Source of the DNA: Syntrophobacterales bacterium
GTDB taxonomy: Bacteria > Desulfobacterota > Desulfobaccia > Desulfobaccales > 0-14-0-80-60-11
NCBI GenBank assembly: GCA_023229795.1
Contig: JALNYP010000065.1
Span: 1-21,792, forward strand
Length of the DNA stretch: 21,792 nt
Reading direction: 5' to 3'
This document shows, piece by piece, positions 15,242 to 21,113 of the stretch; position 1 is the stretch's first letter, and the number at the start of each line of letters is the position of its first letter. Made by a program: the position numbers and the translations under genes. The notes beneath the pieces were generated by a model. The model searched no databases, was not told the origin of the DNA, and saw nothing but the letters and a program-made list of their open reading frames with translations.

Positions 15242-15258
15242 GATTAACAGCAGGTTCC

Positions 15259-15293
15259 GGGTTTTGGGTTCTGGGTTCTGGGTTCTGGGTTCT
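15259..15293. repeat. Five-unit heptamer tandem repeat (GGGTTCT family) in the rsmE leader
   Basis: One GGGTTTT and four GGGTTCT units, 7 nt apart, lie between the phasin-like gene stop and the rsmE start. This is the same family as 176-210. On the sense strand of rsmE it reads AGAACCC and ends about 17 nt before the start codon. Confidence 0.85.
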
Positions 15294-15313
15294 GATACCG
15301 GAGCTTTTTGTGC

Positions 15314-15334
15314 TAACCCCTAGCCCCTAGCCCC
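15314..15334. repeat. Three-unit heptamer repeat (AGGGGCT family) containing a stop codon
   Basis: Units TAACCCC, TAGCCCC and TAGCCCC. The stop codon of the phasin-like gene (complement of 15327-15329) lies inside the block, so the repeat supplies its last two codons (Arg-Gly) and the stop. Confidence 0.75.
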
Positions 15335-15629
15335 TGCTTTTCAAGGCCTCCTCCAGAGCCGCCACCCGCTTTTCCAGGGCCTCCAGGTCCGAGGCCTTGG
15401 CCACGTTGAGTTCGGCGATGGCGTCCTTGGTGAGTTCCTTGACCTTGTCCACCAGGGCTTGCTGGGCATCCTGGGCCTTGGCCAGCAACTGCTTGACGGC
15501 TTCGGGGCTCTCCTGCTGGGTGATTTCGCCCCGCTGCACCATCTCCTGTACCGTAGCCTCCACCTTTTCCCGGGTGAAATCAAACACCCCCACACTGAAC
15601 AGCCAGGCCTTGTGCAATAATTCTTTCAT
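15327..15629 (-). CDS. Phasin-family small coiled-coil protein
   Basis: A 100-residue, fully helical, charged protein (KELLHKAWLFSVGVFDFTRE...; DLEALEKRVAALEEALKSRG). The pattern of an amphipathic first helix, REKVEATVQEMVQRGEI, and a final SDLEALEKRVAALE coiled coil is typical of phasin-like proteins (polyhydroxyalkanoate granule-associated or related scaffold proteins). Whether PHA is made by this organism cannot be seen here. The ATG at 15629 is chosen because GAGGTG lies 6 nt before it; an in-frame GTG three codons earlier overlaps that site. The C-terminus is encoded by a heptamer repeat. It lies between the cysteine-quartet membrane protein and rsmE on the same strand. Confidence 0.75.
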   Translation of the reverse strand: MKELLHKAWLFSVGVFDFTREKVEATVQEMVQRGEITQQESPEAVKQLLAKAQDAQQALVDKVKELTKDAIAELNVAKASDLEALEKRVAALEEALKSRG

Positions 15630-15673
15630 AATCTTCACCTCACCATTTTTCGTACTGCTCGGTCCGGAAGATC

Positions 15674-16144
15674 TCAGGTGTCCTTCGGCTTATCATGTCC
15701 CGTCAGTTTATGAATATGCAGATTAAGTTTGCCGGCGCACTCCGGGCAAATGCCGTGGGTGAACCTGGCGGTCGTCCTTTCCTTGACAAAAGTCTCAATC
15801 GGCTCCCAGGACGTCATGTCGTATGGATCTGAAGCCGGCTTGCGTACTCTTTTGCAATAGGCGCAAATCGGTATGAATCTTTCCAGTAATTCAATCTTCC
15901 CCAACGCTCTATCCAGATGTCGCACATACAAAATCGACAGGCCGAACAAGATCAAACTCACCAGGCTGGTAACGCCACCGATAATCAGGTGTTCGGGGTC
16001 GAAGTAAGGAATCTCCGGGTGGAGAAAGGAATCAAGCAAAGCGTCAAGATTGCCCATGAACATGATGATGGCCAGAAAGATAATTATTTGTAGTGGAGTA
16101 CTTTTACCAAGTATATGATATTGTTGATAGTTCATGCGAGTCAT
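15674..16144 (-). CDS. Small two-helix membrane protein with C-x2-C...HGICPEC module
   Basis: A 156-residue protein of no named family. Two membrane helices (about 18-38 and 54-75) are followed by a short helix (DRALGKIELLERF) and a module reading IPICAYCKRVR...FTHGICPECAGKL. Its four cysteines are C94, C97, C133 and C136, with H130. The same module occurs at the end of many histidine kinase, PAS and GGDEF proteins of Geobacter-like and Desulfo-like bacteria, where its role is not established; metal or cofactor binding is likely from the paired CxxC. Here it stands without any kinase domain. The ATG at 16144 has GGAG 5 nt before it; a longer frame would run into prmA. The coding sequence is more AT-rich than its neighbours, which may indicate transfer. 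Confidence 0.7.
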   Translation of the reverse strand: MTRMNYQQYHILGKSTPLQIIIFLAIIMFMGNLDALLDSFLHPEIPYFDPEHLIIGGVTSLVSLILFGLSILYVRHLDRALGKIELLERFIPICAYCKRVRKPASDPYDMTSWEPIETFVKERTTARFTHGICPECAGKLNLHIHKLTGHDKPKDT

Positions 16145-16167
16145 CGGCGCTCCAGATCGCGGCCTTT

Positions 16168-16188
16168 CGCCCTTAATCCCTAAGGGCG
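16168..16188. other. Hairpin overlapping the prmA stop codon
   Basis: CGCCCTTA (16168-16175) and TAAGGGCG (16181-16188) form a perfect 8-bp stem with a 5-nt loop. The prmA TAG (complement of 16180-16182) lies inside it. No T-run follows on the minus strand, so it is at best an attenuator or RNA 3'-end stabiliser, not a standard terminator. Confidence 0.5.
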
Positions 16189-17073
16189 TCGAAAAATCAA
16201 GGCGCTCCAATCTTCGTGGCTGAGGGAGCCGGTGGGATGCAAACCCAGTTCCTGGTAGCGGTCGGACAGGCGCGGCACGTCTTCGGTCAGGAAGCCGGAG
16301 ATAATCAGGACCCCATCCTTCAATAATCTGGCGGTGATGGCCTCAGCCAGTTGCAGGAGATCGGGCGCGGTGATGTTGGCCAGGATGAGCGCGAAGCGCT
16401 GCCGCAAAGAGGTCAACGGGGTCCCTTCGACCCACACCCGGTCCAGGAGCTGGTTGAGGCGCACATTTTCCAGGGCCGCGGCCACGGCCTCCGGGTCCAG
16501 GTCGATGGCCAGGACTTCCGCGCCCAGGCGCGCCGCGGCCAGGGCCAAAATCCCGGTGCCGGTGCCCACGTCCAGCACCTGCCAGGGGTCGCCGGAGCTC
16601 GGCAGGCTTTGCTCCCAGACCTGCTCCAGGGCCTTGAGGCACAACAGGGTGCTGGCGTGGCGGCCGGTGCCGAAGGCCATGCCGGGATAGATGGTGATCA
16701 CCGTCTCCCCCGGTTGGGCGGCGTAGTCCTCCCAGGGCGGCCGGATGACTATACGGTCCGTGACCTTCAGGGGCTTGAAATGGGCCTTCCAGGCCTCGGC
16801 CCAGTCTTCCTCCGCCACCTGCCGGACTTCCAGCCCCAGGGGATAGAGTTCGTAGTTACTCAGGCGCTTCAGATAATCCTGCAACTCCTGGCGTTGCCAG
16901 GCGCCGTATTCCTCGGGCCGGAAGTAGGCCCGAATGACTACGCCTCCCTCCGGCACATTCTCTTCCTCGATAATCACGCCCCGGCCGCTGAAGTCGGTGA
17001 GATAAAGGGACGCCTCCTCCTGCATCCGGGCGGGCACCAGGACGCGCACTTCGATCCAGATTTCTTGAGCCAT
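16180..17073 (-). CDS. prmA: Ribosomal protein L11 methyltransferase PrmA
   Basis: A 297-residue protein that trimethylates ribosomal protein L11 at several amino groups. The N-terminal substrate-binding domain (1-110) ends in the linker motif EEDWAEAWKAHFKPLKV. The methyltransferase domain follows, with YPGMAFGTGRHAST, SAM motif I VLDVGTGTGILALAAARLG, the acidic loop AIDLDPEAVAAALENVRLN, and the NxxA/T motif ILANITAPDL. Length is standard. The usual D of DPGxAFGTG is Y here. The ATG at 17073 has no Shine-Dalgarno, and a promoter lies so close that the mRNA may be nearly leaderless. It heads the long minus-strand gene series and diverges from the zinc-ribbon gene. Confidence 0.94.
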   Translation of the reverse strand: MAQEIWIEVRVLVPARMQEEASLYLTDFSGRGVIIEEENVPEGGVVIRAYFRPEEYGAWQRQELQDYLKRLSNYELYPLGLEVRQVAEEDWAEAWKAHFKPLKVTDRIVIRPPWEDYAAQPGETVITIYPGMAFGTGRHASTLLCLKALEQVWEQSLPSSGDPWQVLDVGTGTGILALAAARLGAEVLAIDLDPEAVAAALENVRLNQLLDRVWVEGTPLTSLRQRFALILANITAPDLLQLAEAITARLLKDGVLIISGFLTEDVPRLSDRYQELGLHPTGSLSHEDWSALIFRRP

Positions 17074-17082
17074 ATGCCATAT

Positions 17083-17111
17083 AATATAGTCGCAAGCAAG
17101 CAGGTTTGCAA
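17083..17111 (-). promoter_or_regulatory. Promoter of prmA
   Basis: On the minus strand TTGCAA (complement of 17106-17111) is followed after exactly 17 nt by TATATT (complement of 17083-17088, 5 of 6). The expected transcription start is about 17076, only about 3 nt before the ATG at 17073, and no ribosome binding site is present. Confidence 0.55.
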
Positions 17112-17237
17112 GTTACCGGGAAACCTGATGATACGGGTTATATAGATGTAAGGCTTCACGATCAGGGCTTATGTTGGGCAGCCGGATAAGACCCTGTGGC
17201 CCAGGCTGCCAACCCTTAGCCTGAAACAGGGGCCGCC

Positions 17238-17266
17238 TTGACTCCCCAGTATTGCCATCTTATTTT
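17238..17266 (+). promoter_or_regulatory. Candidate promoter of the zinc-ribbon gene
   Basis: TTGACT (17238-17243), a 17-nt spacer and TATTTT (17261-17266). A leader of about 65 nt would follow and contains GGGAGG before the ATG at 17341. Confidence 0.55.
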
Positions 17267-17340
17267 ACACAAATAAGACTCAAAAAGAATTGCTGGTTTG
17301 GGTCGAATATCCATGACAGGGAGAAAGGGAGGTACGACCG

Positions 17341-17586
17341 ATGGCGACTCAAGAAGAAAAAATGGAATGTGCCCTATGCGGCTTTACCGCTTCCGGCAAA
17401 TTCAGCGGGGATATCTGTCCTCAATGCAACCTGACTTATTGGAGATGTAGCAAGTGCAACTTTACGATCAGCGCGGCCAGGCCCCCGGAAGAGTGTCCCA
17501 GTTGTCACCAGAAATGCGAGTTTCTGAATATCACCTGCTATACCCCGGATTGTGGCGGCCCTGGCCATATTGATCCCCAGCTGTAA
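17341..17586 (+). CDS. Small eleven-cysteine rubredoxin-like/zinc-ribbon protein
   Basis: An 81-residue protein with 11 cysteines: CxxC pairs at 10/13, 26/29, 36/39 and 52/55, and single cysteines at 59, 66 and 71. The segment YWRCSKCNFTISAARPPEECPSC resembles a rubredoxin-like knuckle pair, preceded by a second ribbon and followed by a conserved-looking tail TCYTPDCGGPGHIDPQL. It probably binds one or two metal ions (Zn or Fe); electron transfer or a structural role are both possible. Similar small proteins are frequent in anaerobic deltaproteobacteria, often with oxygen-stress genes, but no rubrerythrin is seen here. GGGAGG lies 8 nt before the ATG. The gene converges on THEP1 with a 29-nt gap. 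Confidence 0.8.
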   Translation: MATQEEKMECALCGFTASGKFSGDICPQCNLTYWRCSKCNFTISAARPPEECPSCHQKCEFLNITCYTPDCGGPGHIDPQL

Positions 17587-17615
17587 CGCCTGGCAGGAGG
17601 TAGAGTCCAGAGATT

Positions 17616-18155
17616 TTAAGGGTTCGGCCCTGGTCCCGGAATTGCCCGGCCCAGTAGTTTCAAAATGTGCGCCGGCAGGTCATCCCGGTTGGCCGGGGTG
17701 ACGGTTAGCAGCATTTTGTCCGACTTGGCTTTGAGGGAGGCGATCAGGCCGCCCCCTTTCTCGGCCACAGTGATCAGGAGAGGCACCGGGGCCTCATTCC
17801 AGAGGCGCTCCATGGCCGCCACGAACCGCTCCGACAAACACTCCATCTTCCCCACCTCGTCCACCACGATGAGGTCGATTCCCGGCCGGAATTCCAGGGC
17901 CGGCAGGGCTACCCGGTGGAAATTGTCCAGGCTGACGCCATATTTGCCCACCCGTAACGGGCCGGGAAAGTCCGCGTGGCTGAGGAGCGCAGTCTCACCG
18001 GCCAGGGTGACGATCTCAAACCCCAAGCGGCGGCCGCGCTCTCGCACCTCCCGGGTATAGAAACCCGCGGCCTGGCCTGGAAAGCGGGCCACTACCTTCT
18101 GGATCACCGTGGTTTTGCCGCATTGGGGCGGCCCGGTCAGGAGGATTCGGATCAT
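17616..18155 (-). CDS. THEP1-type nucleoside-triphosphatase (NTPase_1)
   Basis: A 179-residue P-loop NTPase. Walker A is LTGPPQCGKTT (residues 6-16). FYTREVRERGRRLGFEIVTL and the Walker B region LIVVDEVGKMEC (about 94-105) are hallmarks of the THEP1 family, which hydrolyses nucleoside triphosphates slowly in vitro. The cellular role is unknown; RNA or nucleotide processing has been suggested for the family. The ATG lies 15 nt after the MFS stop codon. The nearest purine-rich stretch is the end of the heptamer repeat (AGGGGG), which lies 11 nt before the ATG, longer than normal for a ribosome site. Likely co-transcribed with the MFS gene. Confidence 0.9.
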   Translation of the reverse strand: MIRILLTGPPQCGKTTVIQKVVARFPGQAAGFYTREVRERGRRLGFEIVTLAGETALLSHADFPGPLRVGKYGVSLDNFHRVALPALEFRPGIDLIVVDEVGKMECLSERFVAAMERLWNEAPVPLLITVAEKGGGLIASLKAKSDKMLLTVTPANRDDLPAHILKLLGRAIPGPGPNP

Positions 18156-18163
18156 GCAGTTGC

Positions 18164-18220
18164 CAGCCCCCTAACCCCTAACCCCTGATCCCTCTTCCCT
18201 GACCTCTGCCCCCTGTTCCT
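18164..18220. repeat. Degenerate heptamer array encoding the C-terminus of the MFS protein
   Basis: Seven to eight 7-nt units of the AGGGGTT family (plus-strand TAACCCC, TAACCCC, TGATCCC, TCTTCCC, TGACCTC, TGCCCCC, TGTTCCT). The array starts beyond the TAG stop (complement of 18171-18173) and runs about 47 nt into the gene. Copies nearest the stop are perfect and become more degenerate towards the gene interior. Confidence 0.8.
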
Positions 18221-19445
18221 CAATCTGCCTTACCACCGGCAGGACCCAGGGCAGCAAGGCGAACGCGGGCCAGGCGATGAGGAAGCTCAGGAAGAAAAAA
18301 GTGGCGTAGCCGAAGTACGCCGCGGCCCAGCCTCCGATATAGCCGCAGACGCGGGCGCTCAATCCGAAGAGCATGGACAGGAAGGCGTAATGGGAGGCGC
18401 TGTAGCGCTTGTCGCACAGGCACATCAGGAAGGCCAGGAACGCCGCGGACCCCATCTGGCCGGCCAGGCTTTCGCCCAGGGTGGCCAGGTAGATGGTGCC
18501 GCTCCAGGCGCCCGGCAGGGCCGCAGCCCAATAGCCCAGAATAGAACAGGCCTGGAAGATCCCCAGGACCCACAGGGCCCGGCTGATGCCCCAGCGGGCG
18601 GTGAGCATCCCCCCCAGGAACCCGCCCACGATGGCCGGGACTTTCCCCACGGTGATGGAGGCCACCCCGAATTGGGTGCCGCTGTAGCCCAGGTCCCGCC
18701 AGAAGGGGCTCACCATGGCCCCCAGAAAGGCGTCCCCGGCCTTGTAGGCCAGGATGAAGATGATGATGATCCCCATGTGGGGATGGCGCATCAGGCCTTG
18801 GACCGACTCTTTGACTTGGCCGAAGCCCTTGCCGGCTTGAGCCCGGGCCACTTCGGGCCGGCCCTGGTGAAAGGGGCCGAAGGCGATGACCGTGAGGGCC
18901 AGGGCGGCCATGAGGATCGCCACGCCGACAAAGGTGGGGCTCCAGCCCACCAGGTCGCTGAGGATCAGCACCCCGCCGCCCGCCGCGATGAGGCCCACCC
19001 GGTAGGCCCCGATGCGGATGCCGTTGGCCATGCCCAGTTCGTCGGTATCCAACAGGTCGATGGTGTAGGCGTCCACCGCCAGGTCCTGGGTGGCCGAGGC
19101 CAGGCACAGGACTCCCACCAGGACCCAGAAGGCCAGGCTGACCGGGGCGGCGGCCACGAAGGCCAGGCCCAGCATACTGGCCACCACCAGGGCCTGGGCC
19201 GGCACCAGCCAGGCGGCCCGGGACCCGAAGCGGTCCGCCAGGGGACTCCAAAGGACCTTGAGGCTCCAGGCCAGGCCCAGCAGGCTTAAAATGCCGATCT
19301 GCTCCAGGGGCACTCCCCGGCTGCGCAGGTAATAGGCCAGGGTAGTGTACACGAACCCGAAGGGCACGCCTTCGGCGAAATAGAGCACGCCCACTACCAG
19401 AAATTTAAGGGACCGGGAGAGGTTGGCCGGGGGTTTGGCGGACAT
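18171..19445 (-). CDS. AmpG-like major facilitator superfamily transporter
   Basis: A 424-residue inner-membrane transporter with about 12 helices. The start LYFAEGVPFGFVYTTLAYYL, the loop SLKVLWSPLADRFGSR, and the helix ASATQDLAVDAYTIDLLDTDE place it in the AmpG/acetyl-CoA transporter branch of the MFS. AmpG takes up anhydro-muropeptides from cell-wall turnover, which would fit a genome with a lytic transglycosylase, but related members have other substrates. The ATG at 19445 is preferred because GAAGG lies 5 nt upstream; a GTG two codons earlier is weaker. The last 15-16 residues (EQGAEVREEGSGVRG) are hydrophilic and encoded by a heptamer repeat, so they are probably an addition to the original end. 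THEP1 follows after 15 nt. Confidence 0.87.
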   Translation of the reverse strand: MSAKPPANLSRSLKFLVVGVLYFAEGVPFGFVYTTLAYYLRSRGVPLEQIGILSLLGLAWSLKVLWSPLADRFGSRAAWLVPAQALVVASMLGLAFVAAAPVSLAFWVLVGVLCLASATQDLAVDAYTIDLLDTDELGMANGIRIGAYRVGLIAAGGGVLILSDLVGWSPTFVGVAILMAALALTVIAFGPFHQGRPEVARAQAGKGFGQVKESVQGLMRHPHMGIIIIFILAYKAGDAFLGAMVSPFWRDLGYSGTQFGVASITVGKVPAIVGGFLGGMLTARWGISRALWVLGIFQACSILGYWAAALPGAWSGTIYLATLGESLAGQMGSAAFLAFLMCLCDKRYSASHYAFLSMLFGLSARVCGYIGGWAAAYFGYATFFFLSFLIAWPAFALLPWVLPVVRQIEEQGAEVREEGSGVRG

Positions 19446-19490
19446 CAGCACCTTCAGGATGAATTGGAGAAGTTTTCTGAAGGATAGAGC

Positions 19491-19551
19491 AAAAAGGCGA
19501 AAAGCAAAAGGGCGAATTATCTGTGCCCGGGGATTCCTTTGCTTTTCGCCT
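19491..19551 (-). terminator. Intrinsic terminator behind cooC made of GGCGAAAA-type words
   Basis: AGGCGAAAAGCAAA (19495-19508) plus GG pairs with CCTTTGCTTTTCGCCT (19536-19551) with one bulged A and a loop of about 24 nt. On the minus strand the stem is followed by a run of T (complement of 19491-19495). It lies between the cooC stop and the MFS start, so those two genes are probably separate transcripts. The words match those at 10648-10721. Confidence 0.75.
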
Positions 19552-19574
19552 CCTGATCTTTGGGCCTGATTTTT

Positions 19575-20339
19575 CTACGCGGCGCTGAGATTCCGACCGA
19601 TAGCTTCCCCCACCTTGAGAAGCTCCGGCACCGCTTCATACGGCGACTGCCCCTTCAGGTCGGCTTCGATGATCTTGTCATTAAAGGGGATAAATCCCAG
19701 GATGGGAAAGTCCGGCAGATTTTTCCGGAGGAACTCCTCGTCGGCGGCGCTCCGGATCTTGCTGCCCACCACCGCCACCTTCTTGAGGCCCAGGTCGGTG
19801 GCCAACTCTTTGACGTGCATGGCGGTCTCCAGGCTGCGGCGCCCCGGCTCCACCACGACGATGAGCCAGTCCACCCCCTGGGCCGTGGCCCGCCCCAGGT
19901 GTTCGATGCCCGCCTCCATGTCCATGACCACCACCTCATCCCGGAGGAGCACCATGTGGGTTACCAGGGTGCGCAAGAGCACGCTTTCGGGGCAGACACA
20001 GCCGCTGCCGCCCTTCTTGACGCCCCCCATGACAATGAGCTTGATGCCGTCGATCTGCCGGGCATATTTCTCCGGGATGTCGTCCACCTTGGGGTTAAAC
20101 TTAAAAAAGCCCCCCATCGACCCGGGCTGGGAATCGGTGCGTTCCGCGATCATTTCCTTCATCTGGCTCAAAGGCACGATGTTCTCCGGGTCGGATACTC
20201 CTAAAGCCATGGCCAGGTTGGCGTCGGGGTCGGCGTCCACGGCCAGCACCTTTTTCCCCTGGTTCCGGAAATAATTAATTAAAAGGGCCGCCAGGGTGGT
20301 TTTCCCCACCCCGCCTTTGCCGCTGATGGCGATTTTCAT
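19575..20339 (-). CDS. cooC: CooC-type nickel-insertion ATPase for carbon monoxide dehydrogenase
   Basis: A 254-residue MinD/ParA-like ATPase with deviant Walker A KGGVGKTT (residues 8-15), VLAVDADPDANLAMALG, and a Walker B region VVVMDMEAGIEHLGRATA. The CxC motif (C114-V-C116, in GGSGCVCPE) is the metal-binding site that distinguishes CooC from other MinD-like proteins. CooC dimerises on ATP and delivers Ni to the C-cluster of CO dehydrogenase, as used in the Wood-Ljungdahl pathway. AGGAG stands before the ATG. No CO dehydrogenase or acetyl-CoA synthase gene is within the window, so the partner lies elsewhere. A terminator follows the gene. Confidence 0.93.
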   Translation of the reverse strand: MKIAISGKGGVGKTTLAALLINYFRNQGKKVLAVDADPDANLAMALGVSDPENIVPLSQMKEMIAERTDSQPGSMGGFFKFNPKVDDIPEKYARQIDGIKLIVMGGVKKGGSGCVCPESVLLRTLVTHMVLLRDEVVVMDMEAGIEHLGRATAQGVDWLIVVVEPGRRSLETAMHVKELATDLGLKKVAVVGSKIRSAADEEFLRKNLPDFPILGFIPFNDKIIEADLKGQSPYEAVPELLKVGEAIGRNLSAA

Positions 20340-20364
20340 AGAGAAACTCCTGATCAGGTATTCT

Positions 20365-20391
20365 AAATTTTCTTTAGATTATAAGAAATTT
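20365..20391 (-). promoter_or_regulatory. cooC promoter -10 within an imperfect inverted repeat
   Basis: A perfect TATAAT (complement of 20378-20383) lies about 40 nt before the cooC start; the -35 region is poor. The -10 lies inside an AT-rich imperfect palindrome, AAATTTTCTTTA (20365-20376) against TATAAGAAATTT (20380-20391). A weak -35 with a palindrome over the -10 would fit a regulated promoter, but this is inference. Confidence 0.4.
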
Positions 20392-20525
20392 GCCTCTCGG
20401 GCGATAGGGCCCGGGCCGGCTTTTTCCCTTTGATTCCCTACCTGCAACGGCTATCATGATTTCTTGGAGCCAATGAGCCTGGCCCTTTCACCGGTGCCGC
20501 GGCGTCAGTGAAAATTGCCCGGTGG

Positions 20526-20607
20526 GGCGGGCCTCCGTGCCCGCCTTCTATGTATGACCAAGGCGGTCGTCCTACAAAAAAACCATGTAGGGTGCGTCCT
20601 ACGCACC
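20526..20607. repeat. Two REP-like palindromes upstream of the thioesterase gene
   Basis: GGCGGGC-N6-GCCCGCC (20526-20545) is the same palindrome as at 2922-2941. A second, GGTGCGT-CCT-ACGCACC (20591-20607), can also pair alternatively as GTAGG/CCTAC (20587-20591/20598-20602). They occupy the centre of the 304-nt gap between the divergent cooC and thioesterase genes. The rest of that gap holds the cooC promoter on the left and the thioesterase ribosome site on the right; I see no gene in it. Confidence 0.65.
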
Positions 20608-20643
20608 ATTATTTTAAGTCTGATTTAATGCAGGAGAATCCCC

Positions 20644-21072
20644 ATGAAAAAAACCATCGAACCCCTGGCCCCCGAACAGGAAGCCGATATCAGGAAAAAA
20701 CTGGCGGCCAATCCCTTTATCAAATTTGTCGGCATCCAGGTGCCCCAATTGGGTAAAGGCTATGCCCGCTTCCTGCTGCCCTTCAAGCCCGAGCTGGCCA
20801 ATACCATCGGCCTGATGCAAGGTGGGGTCATCGCCGCCCTGGCGGATGAGGCCGTGGCCTTCGCGCTTTACAGCCTGGTGGCGGCAGGTGAGACCTTCAA
20901 CACGGTGGAGATGAAGATCAATTTCCTGGGCGCGGTGCAGGAAGGAGAGGTAACCGCCGAGGCCCACATTGCCAAACGCGGCCGCACCATCTCCCTGGGG
21001 GAATTCGAGGTGCGCCAGGCCGACCGCCTGGTGGCCAAAGGGCTGTGCACCTATATTCATCTCAAAAAATAG
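20644..21072 (+). CDS. PaaI-family hotdog thioesterase
   Basis: A 142-residue hotdog-fold protein. The core NPFIKFVGIQVPQLGKGYARFLLP, the helix region GLMQGGVIAALADEAVAFAL and the strands FNTVEMKINFLGAV and GEVTAEAHIAKRGRTISLGEFEV are typical of PaaI/YdiI-like acyl-CoA thioesterases, which release CoA from aryl- or acyl-CoA. The catalytic acidic residue is likely D or E in LADEA. CAGGAG lies at good distance before the ATG. The gene is alone on its strand and converges with the DNA methyltransferase-endonuclease gene; its stop codon is part of the shared terminator stem. Confidence 0.9.
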   Translation: MKKTIEPLAPEQEADIRKKLAANPFIKFVGIQVPQLGKGYARFLLPFKPELANTIGLMQGGVIAALADEAVAFALYSLVAAGETFNTVEMKINFLGAVQEGEVTAEAHIAKRGRTISLGEFEVRQADRLVAKGLCTYIHLKK

Positions 21073-21109
21073 GGGGCAGGGGACAATTCTTCCTGATCCC
21101 TGGCCCCTA
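21070..21109 (-). terminator. Terminator between convergent genes made from inverted heptamer words
   Basis: TAGGGG (21070-21075) pairs with CCCCTA (21104-21109), and CAGGG (21077-21081) with CCCTG (21098-21102). On the minus strand the stem is followed by TATTTTTT (complement of about 21063-21070), giving a good intrinsic terminator for the endonuclease gene. The thioesterase stop TAG is the first three bases of the stem. Confidence 0.7.
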
Positions 21110-21113
21110 CTGC

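Noticed and set aside
15259..15293. Heptamer arrays considered as CRISPR or telomere-like repeats
   Set aside because: Units are only 7 nt with no spacers, copy number is at most about eight, and no cas genes are nearby.
16145..16210. 22-codon upstream extension of the cysteine-quartet protein
   Set aside because: It would overlap the prmA end and the hairpin; the ATG at 16144 has GGAG at correct distance, and membrane segments follow soon after.
18220..19251. Minus-strand reading frame of 343 codons in another frame of the MFS gene
   Set aside because: Low-complexity Gly/Pro/Arg-rich translation, typical of a frame-shifted GC-rich gene.
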